This document shows positions 8,533-16,145 of a stretch of 64,000 bases of DNA, one piece after another. The notes beneath the pieces were generated by a model, which saw nothing but the letters and a program-made list of their open reading frames with translations, made no database searches and had not been told where the DNA came from. Every line of letters begins with the position of its first letter. Within the stretch, counting starts at the first letter, position 1. Source of the DNA: Deltaproteobacteria bacterium (GTDB taxonomy: Bacteria; Myxococcota; Kuafuiibacteriia; Kuafuiibacteriales; Kuafuiibacteriaceae). Position numbers and translations under genes: made by a program. The DNA lies in the NCBI GenBank assembly GCA_016703535.1, contig JADJBV010000001.1:5570001-5634000 (forward strand), read 5' to 3'.

Positions 8533-10725
8533 CTATTTGGCCCGGACCGGGGTGGCCTTGAGGGCCGCCTTGCCGTCCTTTTCGTAGACCTGAAAACGCA
8601 CGGTGCGGCACTGGTACTTCTTCACCAGCTGCTCGCGGTTGCGGATCAGCTTGGTCAAGAACTTCTCGAAACCGAGATCGCTGGTGCCTTCACCACAACG
8701 TCGCCGCATCTCGATGAACTTCTCGTAGACCTCTTTGAAGTGGGCCCGATCGCCCGCGTCCAGGTCCGCGCCGGCCTGTCCGGGCAAGGGACCTTCACCC
8801 GCCGAGGCCGCCAAGAGATCGGCTGGCACCGAGTGGACCATGGTGCTGTCGGGGCTCTTGTCGTTGGAGAAGTCGCTGAAGTCGTCACGGGCCGACTTGG
8901 CCAAGAGATCTTCGGCCACCGGCGCCACCACCGTGGCTTCGGGGTTGAAGCCACCGTCTTCGAGGTTTGCCGGTTGGGCCGAGCCCAGGCCGACCGAGGC
9001 GCCCAGACCTGAATAACCGCCGTCCAAGCTCCCACCACCCCGGACCGCGCTGGCCTGCCCCATCGACGGCAAGGGCGTGTCCTGGGACTGGCCAAAGAGG
9101 TTGTCGCCCTCCCGCAAAAACTGGGACTGGGACGGGACAAACGGCGAAAAGGTCTCCGCCGCCGGCGCGGGCGGCGCCATCATCGGTCGGCCGCCCCGGA
9201 TCTCGGACGCCGAGCGGATCTGCTTTTTCCCCGAAGGCGGCGGCGGTGGCGGCGGCGGCGTGGGCGCCGAAGGCCGGGCGTCTTTGAGGCCCGCCTCCAA
9301 GGAGGCGATGGCCTCGGCGATCGACGGGTCCTGGTCTTGCCGACGCGGCGACGGAGCGATCGGCAGAGAGGGCACGTCGTCATCGCTACCGAAGAGATCG
9401 TCCCCCAAGCCTGGATTGGTACCGTTAACCGAGGCCGGCGTCGCAGGGATGGAAGGGAAGGCGCTGAGGTTGACCGACTGGGAGGGCACGCTGCTGTAGG
9501 CGTCGGCGGGACCCCGGGCCTCGATCTGACCCACCAAGCTGTCGGAGCGTCGGGCGCTCATCCCGGGGAGCTCCGAGATCGGCGAGGGGCCATCCATCGA
9601 AGCGCCGCTCATGGTTGAAAAACTCCGAGCCGGCATCTTCTGGACCAACATGTTGGTCAACCGCACCAAGCGACGGAAAGGGCTGCTGACCGCCGACTCC
9701 AGGAGCTCACCGTGGCCGCTGCCGAGCTGGATCTCCGAGAGGTGCTTTTCCATCCGGCCGATCGGGGTGACAAAGGTCCGGTGGTTGACCATGCCGATCA
9801 ACAGCGCCAACAGCAGCGAGGCGGCGAACATCGAGATGATCAGCTCTTGGCGGGCGGCGATCTGACCCAAACCTTCGGTCGAAGGCGCAGAGACCACACA
9901 GTGCAGCCCCCCGGCGCCCGGCAGGCCGTTGGCCAAAGAGGCGTAGGCCAGGCCAGTGGCCTGTTTGTCGATGAGGAGCGGCAAGCCTGGCACCACACCG
10001 ACGTGGGTGAGCGGCTTTTCCAAAGAGCCGCCGTGGTTCGGTTCGCCGGTCTTGGGCGCCGACAGGGAGATCTCCTGGGCGATCTCCGGCGCCAAGGTGC
10101 TGACCACCACGGTTTCGCCGGCCAAGATCGAGAGATCGACCTCCAGAGGTTTGGCCAAGGATTCGATCCAGGCTTGGTCGAGGGCCCGGCCGATCAACAC
10201 CGCGCCGTCGGCGGTGCCCTTCTCGGAGAGGGGCGCGACCGCCACCAACAGCAGTCGGTCGCCGACCATCAAGGTCGAGTCCAAGGCGTAGCCATATTGG
10301 GTCTCGATGAAGAGCGGGTGGCCGATCAAGGATCGCGTCGGCTCCGTCAGCTCGGCTTGACCGTTTTCAGCGATGACCCGGCCTTCGCCGTCGAGCAACC
10401 ACGCGACCCCACCCGCCGGCGCGGACTCCTGGAGGATCTTGGCCAACGCCGCGAACGCCTGTTTGCCCTTGGCGCCGGGTTTGGTGAGTTCGGCCACCAG
10501 CAGCTCGTCCGAGACCCGCTGGGCCACCGAAACCGCGTTGGAGACCGAACGATGGGCCTCCAAAGTCATGGTGGTCTCGAAGTTCTGGGCCGCCAGGCGG
10601 GCGCCGGTCGAGCCGGCCAACTGGGCCCGCTCCACCTGAGACAAGGTGTCGAAGTAGAAGCCAGCACCGAAGGGGCCGACGACGCAGAGCAACAACAAGA
10701 AGAGGTGGCCGATCCAAAAGCGCAT
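8533..10725 (-). CDS. Membrane sensor-like protein with HAMP-like segment and MXAN_5187-type C-terminus
   Basis: A 730-residue protein with a membrane segment at about 6-24, an extracytoplasmic region to about 290 that resembles a Cache-type sensor (one hydrophobic core with GRVIAENGQAEL and a later IGRALDQAW), and a second membrane segment at about 291-312 followed by a HAMP-like helix pair (FVTPIGRMEKHLSEI). The middle (about 370-655) is low-complexity, rich in Ser, Pro and Gly. The last ~70 residues (HFKEVYEKFIEMRRRCGEGT onward, with FLTKLIRNREQLVKKY) match the conserved C-terminal domain known from Myxococcus MXAN_5187. No kinase or GGDEF domain follows, so the output is unknown. It is followed upstream by an 11-base gap to the gene at 10737, probably one operon. 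Confidence 0.82.
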   Translation of the reverse strand: MRFWIGHLFLLLLCVVGPFGAGFYFDTLSQVERAQLAGSTGARLAAQNFETTMTLEAHRSVSNAVSVAQRVSDELLVAELTKPGAKGKQAFAALAKILQESAPAGGVAWLLDGEGRVIAENGQAELTEPTRSLIGHPLFIETQYGYALDSTLMVGDRLLLVAVAPLSEKGTADGAVLIGRALDQAWIESLAKPLEVDLSILAGETVVVSTLAPEIAQEISLSAPKTGEPNHGGSLEKPLTHVGVVPGLPLLIDKQATGLAYASLANGLPGAGGLHCVVSAPSTEGLGQIAARQELIISMFAASLLLALLIGMVNHRTFVTPIGRMEKHLSEIQLGSGHGELLESAVSSPFRRLVRLTNMLVQKMPARSFSTMSGASMDGPSPISELPGMSARRSDSLVGQIEARGPADAYSSVPSQSVNLSAFPSIPATPASVNGTNPGLGDDLFGSDDDVPSLPIAPSPRRQDQDPSIAEAIASLEAGLKDARPSAPTPPPPPPPPSGKKQIRSASEIRGGRPMMAPPAPAAETFSPFVPSQSQFLREGDNLFGQSQDTPLPSMGQASAVRGGGSLDGGYSGLGASVGLGSAQPANLEDGGFNPEATVVAPVAEDLLAKSARDDFSDFSNDKSPDSTMVHSVPADLLAASAGEGPLPGQAGADLDAGDRAHFKEVYEKFIEMRRRCGEGTSDLGFEKFLTKLIRNREQLVKKYQCRTVRFQVYEKDGKAALKATPVRAK

Positions 10726-10736
10726 AGGTCGATCGC

Positions 10737-11426
10737 TCAGGGCGAACCTGAGGCAGCCGCCTCCTCTCCGCCGGACAGATCGATGGTCCCGACGTCGACG
10801 TCGACCTTCGCCAGGTCGACCTCTTTGCTGGAGGCCATTCCGTTCAGGCCGATCACCAGCAGCTCATATTTTCCGGGTGAAGCAGGCAGGCTAAAGGCCC
10901 CCTTTTCGTTGGGCATACCGGCGACGCCGACCTCGCCCACAAACACCACCGCCCGGGCGTAAGGCCACTCGGCCACCCGGAGGTTCCGAAGTTCGTCGCC
11001 GCCCTTGCCGACGACACACGGGTACTCGCCCGTTTCGCCAGGTCCGATGGTCAGGTTCTGTTCGCCGATCTTGACGGTCAGCGGAACACTCCCGCTGTTC
11101 TTGATCTGGATCTTGCCGTCCACGGCGCAAGCCGCGACCTGAGGGGCGATCCGGTAGCCACTCAACTCCAACAGCGCGGTCGTGTTGGGGGCCGGCAACG
11201 GCAACGAACTCTTCACCTTGAGGAACAAGGCCAAATCGTCGGGCCGAGTGGAGAGCTTCCCCGGGGACAAGATCCGAGTTCGGGTGTAGCCGACGACCTC
11301 GGACGTGTGTTTGGCCACGCCCGGCACCACCGTGCCCCGAACGTTGGCCGCTCCGGCACCGGCGGCGTGGAACATGAGCCCGGCCCCGATCCCGGCCGTC
11401 GCAAACCTGCGTAAAAGCTTACTCAT
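10737..11426 (-). CDS. Secreted beta-rich protein, carboxypeptidase-regulatory/cupredoxin-like
   Basis: Unknown function. I chose the ATG at 11426 over a GTG three bases earlier. The signal peptide ends near AGAGAANVRG (about residue 27). The mature part is beta-rich: a middle section (CAVDGKIQIKNSGSVPLTV, about 123-141) resembles a cupredoxin-type fold without the copper ligands being evident, and a later part (ASPGKYELLVIGLNG, about 187-201) resembles carboxypeptidase-regulatory or PEGA-like beta sandwiches. It precedes the sensor-like gene at 8533-10725 by 10 bases, so the two are likely co-transcribed. A perfect TTGACA -35 element (11470-11465) lies about 40 bases upstream, but no matching -10 is clear. 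Confidence 0.75.
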   Translation of the reverse strand: MSKLLRRFATAGIGAGLMFHAAGAGAANVRGTVVPGVAKHTSEVVGYTRTRILSPGKLSTRPDDLALFLKVKSSLPLPAPNTTALLELSGYRIAPQVAACAVDGKIQIKNSGSVPLTVKIGEQNLTIGPGETGEYPCVVGKGGDELRNLRVAEWPYARAVVFVGEVGVAGMPNEKGAFSLPASPGKYELLVIGLNGMASSKEVDLAKVDVDVGTIDLSGGEEAAASGSP

Positions 11427-11463
11427 CACGGGACTTTCGGATAAATCGCAGTTTCTGGACGAG

Positions 11464-12813
11464 GTGTCAAACCAACGGCCGCCCCGGGCAGGTGGCCTCT
11501 CAGCCCTGGCGATCGCCTGGGTTTTGGGCTTGGGCGGGGCCTTGGGGGTGGCAGATCCGGCTCGAGATTTTGTCCCGTTCTTGGCGGGCTTGCTCGTGGC
11601 GGGGGTCGGTTGGTGGGGCCTGCTCCGCCTCGGTCCCCGGCTTTCCGCCCGTCAAGTCGGGGCCTTGCTGGCGCTGGGGGTCCTGGCCCGGGCCGCGGCC
11701 TGGTGTTTCGAACCGGACCTCTCCCGGGACCTGGATCGCTACGTCTATGAGGGGCGCGTCGCCTGGTGGGGGGGGCTGGGGTTCCCGTTTCGGGTGCCGC
11801 CGAGCGAAGCCCCCCTGCACGGCGTCCCCCCCGCCCTGTTGGACCACGCCTGGTCCCGGATCAACCACCCGGAGATCCCGACCCTCTATCCCCCCTTGGC
11901 CCAGCTGGTCTTCGTGTCGGCGGGCGCCCTGGATCAGGTCTTTGGGCACGCGGCCGCTTGGCTCAAGGCGCTCCTGATCGTGGCGGACCTGGGCACCTTG
12001 TGGATCCTCTTTCGGCTCCATCGGGTCGCGGCTTTGGGGTGGGCGCTGGCGCCGGTGGCGATCCTGGAGACCGCCAAGGAAGGGCACGCGGACGTGCTTT
12101 CGGCCTTGGGCCTGGCGCTGCTGATCGTGGGCTTCACGAAGCCCCGACCCAAACTGGGTTACCTGGGTTTGGCGTTGGCCGCTTTGGGCAAACTGAACGG
12201 GCTGGCGCTCCTCCCGGCGGCGCTCCGCAGCTGGCGTCGAGACCTCTGGCCCCTGGCCTTGTTGGTGTTGGTGGGCCTGCCCTGGATGTTGGCGGGCCCC
12301 ACCGCGTTGACCGGCTTGTCGGAGTACGCCAGCCGCTGGCGGGCCGGCGACGGCGCTTTTTCGCTGCTCCTGCCGATCGCCGAGGCCCTCCTTGGGGGCG
12401 AGTGGCGCCACTTCGGACGGTTCACCGTCACCCAACACCAACTGGCTCGAGGACTGGCGCTGGTGTTGTGGATGGGCGGCAGCGCCTGGATCCTCCGCCG
12501 CCCGGCGCCGATCACCGGGATCCCCGAGCGGGCCGGGGCGCTGCTGCTCTTGCTCCTCCTGCTTTCGCCGACCTTTCACCCCTGGTACGCGATCTGGTTG
12601 CTCCCCTTCGTGGCCTCGAACCCCCGGGCCTTCGGGGCGGCGGCGTGGTTGCTCGGGATCGCCCCGCTGCTCCACCTGCCCGCCCACCTGGAGGCCACCA
12701 CCGGCACCTGGACCGATCCCCACTGGTCCCGGGCCCTGGTGCACCTGCCGGCCTGGGCCCTCTGGGGTTGGAGCCAACGTGGCCAGGGTGACCCACGGCA
12801 GGAAAGGAGTTAA
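11464..12813 (+). CDS. GT-C-type polytopic glycosyltransferase (DUF2029/GT87-like)
   Basis: Integral membrane glycosyltransferase-like protein of 449 residues with about ten hydrophobic segments. The early loop DLSRDLDRYVYEGRVAW followed by FPFRVPP, then INHPEIPTLYPPLAQLVF, is the signature order of polyprenol-phosphate-mannose dependent transferases (DUF2029/GT87 and MptA/B-like), where the paired acidic residues at the first loop are catalytic. A late motif LSPTFHPWYAIWLLPF is also typical. It probably transfers a hexose from a lipid donor to a cell-envelope acceptor. The start chosen is GTG 11464, downstream of the divergent gene; the frame stays open further upstream but would overlap that gene. 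The acceptor is unknown. Confidence 0.82.
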   Translation: MSNQRPPRAGGLSALAIAWVLGLGGALGVADPARDFVPFLAGLLVAGVGWWGLLRLGPRLSARQVGALLALGVLARAAAWCFEPDLSRDLDRYVYEGRVAWWGGLGFPFRVPPSEAPLHGVPPALLDHAWSRINHPEIPTLYPPLAQLVFVSAGALDQVFGHAAAWLKALLIVADLGTLWILFRLHRVAALGWALAPVAILETAKEGHADVLSALGLALLIVGFTKPRPKLGYLGLALAALGKLNGLALLPAALRSWRRDLWPLALLVLVGLPWMLAGPTALTGLSEYASRWRAGDGAFSLLLPIAEALLGGEWRHFGRFTVTQHQLARGLALVLWMGGSAWILRRPAPITGIPERAGALLLLLLLLSPTFHPWYAIWLLPFVASNPRAFGAAAWLLGIAPLLHLPAHLEATTGTWTDPHWSRALVHLPAWALWGWSQRGQGDPRQERS

Positions 12814-12835
12814 CCTCGCGGCCCGAGGACGCATC

Positions 12836-13666
12836 GTGCCGCTCGAACGTGGGCTTCAGCTGGGAATGAAAGAGGGCACCGTCGAGCTCTGCGCGACGCT
12901 GCACGAACCTCACAAAGATCCGCCCGAGTCTTTCCTGGAGGCGGTCGCGACCCGCCTCTTCGAACACCAATATCTGGCGATGACCGATCCGGCGATCCTC
13001 GATCCCGACGACCTGAAGATCGCCAGCTGCATCGTCTCTCGAGATCCGGTGCCCGATGTCCTCAAAAACGGCCTCACCTCCATGGGCTTTCAGCCCGAAG
13101 AGATGGACGCCGGCGGCCGGGACAGCCCCTCGATGTTCAGCCGGCTCTCCCGGGGAAAACAGCGGGCGAGCCTGGACAAGTGGCGCACCGACTACCTGCG
13201 GGCCGCCGACGTCTCCGAGCGGCTTTTTGCCCTGGAGGAGTCCCTGATCGAAGACACGCCGCTCGGGCCTTACGCCGAGATCAAGGACGCGGGCGCGGAG
13301 GCCTTGGCCACCGGCTTTCGCACCTGTTTTCGGGCCTTGATCGCCCCGGGGCTCCCCGGCCTCCGGGACCTGGAGCGAGCCATCTTGAGCGAACGAGCCC
13401 GGGTCAAAGGCCGGCTGATCCTGCACCCGGCCTTCGTGCGGAGTATCACTTGCTTCGTGATCGCCACCTTCGACGTCGAAGCTCCGGGAACCGCCCTGAG
13501 TGAGGAAGAAGACGCTGACGCCCCCCTCGAAGTCCCCACCCGCTCCGGGGTGGTCCGGACCGATCCCGAGCTCCGGGTGGTCCGATTTGTGGCCCGGGGG
13601 AATAAAGAGCTCCTCTCCAGCTATGTGGAGGGGGTCATGTCACAGTCCGGGAACGAGACTCGTTGA
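12836..13666 (+). CDS. Hypothetical protein, 276 residues
   Basis: I do not recognise a family. The GTG at 12836 is preceded by GAGGA with a 6-base spacer, and by TAACCT at 12811-12816; a second candidate start is ATG 12866. The product has no signal peptide or membrane segment. It is a mixed alpha/beta protein with an acidic patch near residue 230 (SEEEDADAPLE) and a region around 95-135 rich in charged helix (SRLSRGKQRASLDKWRTDYL). Codon use resembles the neighbours. It sits between a glycosyltransferase and a secreted PEGA-type protein without an obvious operon link to either. Confidence 0.7.
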   Translation: MPLERGLQLGMKEGTVELCATLHEPHKDPPESFLEAVATRLFEHQYLAMTDPAILDPDDLKIASCIVSRDPVPDVLKNGLTSMGFQPEEMDAGGRDSPSMFSRLSRGKQRASLDKWRTDYLRAADVSERLFALEESLIEDTPLGPYAEIKDAGAEALATGFRTCFRALIAPGLPGLRDLERAILSERARVKGRLILHPAFVRSITCFVIATFDVEAPGTALSEEEDADAPLEVPTRSGVVRTDPELRVVRFVARGNKELLSSYVEGVMSQSGNETR

Positions 13667-13703
13667 CGCCGGCCTGACGCCCATACTCGAATCGAGGACT
13701 GCC

Positions 13704-14996
13704 ATGTCGCCTGCCGTGCGAATTTTTTCGCTCTCTTTGCTCACCTTGTGGGTCGGGGCCCCGGCCCTGGCTCAAGGAGAGGGCGCCGCCACCGACGTCG
13801 CGCCCGCCGCCGCTCCGGCCAAGACCGGCCCCAAGGTCCTGGTGTTGCCTTACCAGCCGATCTTCCGGACCGTCGAGCAGTCCAAGGCCCAGACCGCCAC
13901 CGAGCTGCTGCAGAAGGAGCTCGGCCAAAAAGAGGGGCTGATCGCGGTGCGGGGGGCCGTCGCCCAGGAAGGCGCCAAAGGTCCAACGTTGGAAGAGGCG
14001 ACCAAACTCAGCGCCGACGCCGAGGCCGCTGAGGCCAACCGCGACATCGTCCAGGCCGTCGAGCTGCGCAAGAAGGCCGTCGAGTCCCTGGAGCGAAACG
14101 CCTCGGCGATCGCCGACGCCAATGAGCTTTTGCTCGGCTACCACAAGTGGGCCCGGGCCCTGATGTGGTCGGCCAAAGACAAAGAGGCCCAAGTGGTGCT
14201 CGACACCGTGGCCCGCATGGAGCCGGCCTACGAGCTGGACCCGACCCAGTTCTCTCGCCTGTATCGAGCCTGGTTCAAGGCGGCGATCGAGAAGGTGATG
14301 AAAGAAGACCGAGGCGAGTTGATGGTGAAGAGTGCCCTCCCCGGCGCCCGCATCACCCTCGACGGGCGGCCCATGGACGTGGCCCCGGTCCTGTTGACCA
14401 AGGCGGTCCCCGGCAAACATCTGCTCGGCGCCACCATCGACGGCGTGCCGCCCTATGCGGCGTTGGTCGAGATCAAGGCCGGCAAGAAGAACGAGTTCAC
14501 CGCGAACTTTGGCGGCGTGGTCGGCGGCGACACGGTCGGTGACGTGGCCGAGGCCATCACCACCAACGCGCTGCCCAAAAAAGCGGTCGACGCCGCGGTG
14601 AAGTCGGGCCAAGCGGCCGGCGCGGAGTTCGTGGTGTTGGGTGGGCTCACCAAAGACGACAACCACTTCAACGTCTACACCTTCGTGCTCGAGGTGAAGT
14701 CGGGGCTGGTGCGGTCCTTGGACCACGTCAACTTCGACCTGGATCTGTTGACCGCCGAGTCCGACGTGCTCCGGGTGGTCCAGCAGATCGCGGCCTCGGT
14801 GTCCGCCTTCAGCGAAGGCAAACCGCAGATCGCCGCCATCGACGCCAAGGTCCGCAGCCAAAGTGTGATCAACGAGGTCAACGCCGCGCCGACCTTGGTG
14901 GCCCAGGCCCGGGCGCCCAAAGCGCCGGTCGGCAAGACGCCCCGAGGCCCGATCACCAAGGGCAAAGGCGGCACCATTCAGATCAAAGACGAATAA
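13704..14996 (+). CDS. Secreted PEGA-domain protein
   Basis: The ATG at 13704 follows GAGGA with a 5-base spacer and opens a signal peptide ending ALAQG (about residue 21). The mature protein (430 residues in all) begins with a domain starting GPKVLVLPYQPIF, resembling the N-terminus of FlgT/TolB-like surface proteins that compute a fold from repeated secondary structure. A helical, TPR-like middle (about 90-190) follows, and then a PEGA domain at about 205-265 (GELMVKSALPGARITLDGRP, KAVPGKHLLGATIDG). The final third is alpha/beta with no motif I can name. Myxobacterial proteins of this layout are exported and often surface-associated. A role is not inferable. Confidence 0.8.
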   Translation: MSPAVRIFSLSLLTLWVGAPALAQGEGAATDVAPAAAPAKTGPKVLVLPYQPIFRTVEQSKAQTATELLQKELGQKEGLIAVRGAVAQEGAKGPTLEEATKLSADAEAAEANRDIVQAVELRKKAVESLERNASAIADANELLLGYHKWARALMWSAKDKEAQVVLDTVARMEPAYELDPTQFSRLYRAWFKAAIEKVMKEDRGELMVKSALPGARITLDGRPMDVAPVLLTKAVPGKHLLGATIDGVPPYAALVEIKAGKKNEFTANFGGVVGGDTVGDVAEAITTNALPKKAVDAAVKSGQAAGAEFVVLGGLTKDDNHFNVYTFVLEVKSGLVRSLDHVNFDLDLLTAESDVLRVVQQIAASVSAFSEGKPQIAAIDAKVRSQSVINEVNAAPTLVAQARAPKAPVGKTPRGPITKGKGGTIQIKDE

Positions 14997-15009
14997 CCTC
15001 GGACTGGGG

Positions 15010-15015
15010 TATAAC
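15010..15015 (+). promoter_or_regulatory. -10-like hexamer TATAAC, start-proximal
   Basis: TATAAC (five of six consensus bases) ends 10 bases before the ATG of the RelA/SpoT-like gene. No Shine-Dalgarno lies between. It would give a very short leader or a leaderless transcript. Confidence 0.45.
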
Positions 15016-15025
15016 GCTCAGCGTC

Positions 15026-16114
15026 ATGAGCAACGACCCGATCGACGAGCCCACGGACTCGTTGCCCCTCCCTTCCGAAGCTTCACCCCTGTGGATGGTC
15101 AGCCAAGCCCCGGCCCTCAACGAGCTGGTGGTGGCCCTCAAACGTGCCCGAGGTGAACTCGAGAGCGGCACCGCCGGCGGCCGGTTGGTCTTCTCTCGGT
15201 CGACCTTGGCCAAAGCCCGGGGTGAATTTGGCGCGATGATCCGGAGAGGCGAGCGGGACCTGCACGCCTTGGCGGGGCTCCTCTCCCAGGAGTTTTTGGG
15301 GAGTTATGGCCTGCGGAGTTCAGCGATCGGCGAGATCGATCGGACCCGGGAGCGCTTCATGTTGACCGTCGATGTCTCCGAAGCGGACCTGGCGGCCTCC
15401 ACCGACCTCGATCTCGGCACTCGAATTTTGGCGCGCCTGGCGATCGCCGATCAACGCGGTTGGATGCGGGCCAACCTGGTCTCCAACGTGGTCGAATACG
15501 AACCCACCGAACCCAACAGCCTCAACGTCTACCGGGTCCTGACCCGGATCAAGGCGGAGGAAGAGATCTGGAACAAGGTGGTCGACGAACTCTTCGACCT
15601 GGACGCGATCGTGCTCCGGGACAAACAGCTGCGTCACTTGGGCCGCTACGTCAAAGACGTCTTCGGCATCAAGGTGGTGGTCGGATCCGATGAAGACGCC
15701 TACCAACTCCAAGCGAACCTCGAAGCCCTGCGTTTTGGGAACGGACACCTGGAGGCCCGGGGTCTGCCCCTCGACGACACCCACGCCCGGCTCGCCTTCG
15801 TGGAGACCAAAGATTACCTGAAGCGCCCTTCACGAAAGCAGTCCGGTTGGTCGGCGATCAAGTCGGTGGTGCACTGGGCGGGCCGCACCTTCGAGATCCA
15901 GGTCCAACCCCTCTCCAACTTCCTCCACGAACGGGAACGTTTGACCCGAGAGAGCCACGCCAGCTTCAAGGCCACCCGAGACCGGGTGCGGGACGAGGTC
16001 GCCCAGCGGCTGCCGCTCTTCGGCTTCTACCGAGCCTTGTTGCGCTGGTTGTTCCTGGATCCATCGTCCGAGGCGCCCCACCAAGACGGCGTCGACGTGG
16101 TGTTGGTCGACTAA
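15026..16114 (+). CDS. Divergent RelA/SpoT-fold nucleotidyltransferase-like protein
   Basis: A 362-residue soluble protein. Residues about 170-320 follow the order of the RelA/SpoT synthetase fold: RIKAEEEIWNKV (the R-x-K substrate helix, about 173), KDVFGIKVVVGSDEDAYQL (Asp plus Gly as in DLxGIR, about 210), KDYLKRPSRKQSGWSAIKSV (the DYxxxPKxxGYxSLH region, about 265-285), FEIQVQP (the EIQIRT strand, about 289), and a closing helix HERERLTRESHASFK. Several signature residues differ: Lys replaces Arg after GI, Trp replaces the GTP-stacking Tyr, and SAIK replaces SLH. There is no HD hydrolase, TGS or ACT domain. The N-terminal ~165 residues are unassigned. It could be a diverged alarmone synthetase, a toxSAS/tRNA-modifying relative, or an enzyme with a new substrate. 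Confidence 0.7.
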   Translation: MSNDPIDEPTDSLPLPSEASPLWMVSQAPALNELVVALKRARGELESGTAGGRLVFSRSTLAKARGEFGAMIRRGERDLHALAGLLSQEFLGSYGLRSSAIGEIDRTRERFMLTVDVSEADLAASTDLDLGTRILARLAIADQRGWMRANLVSNVVEYEPTEPNSLNVYRVLTRIKAEEEIWNKVVDELFDLDAIVLRDKQLRHLGRYVKDVFGIKVVVGSDEDAYQLQANLEALRFGNGHLEARGLPLDDTHARLAFVETKDYLKRPSRKQSGWSAIKSVVHWAGRTFEIQVQPLSNFLHERERLTRESHASFKATRDRVRDEVAQRLPLFGFYRALLRWLFLDPSSEAPHQDGVDVVLVD

Positions 16115-16133
16115 GGGCCCGGCCTAAGGGCCC
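16115..16133. terminator. Bidirectional GC hairpin between convergent genes
   Basis: GGGCCC at 16115-16120 and again at 16128-16133 can pair across a short loop. It lies exactly between the convergent ends of the RelA/SpoT-like and response-regulator genes. There is no U-run on either side. Confidence 0.3.
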
Positions 16134-16145
16134 CCGAGTTCGCCG

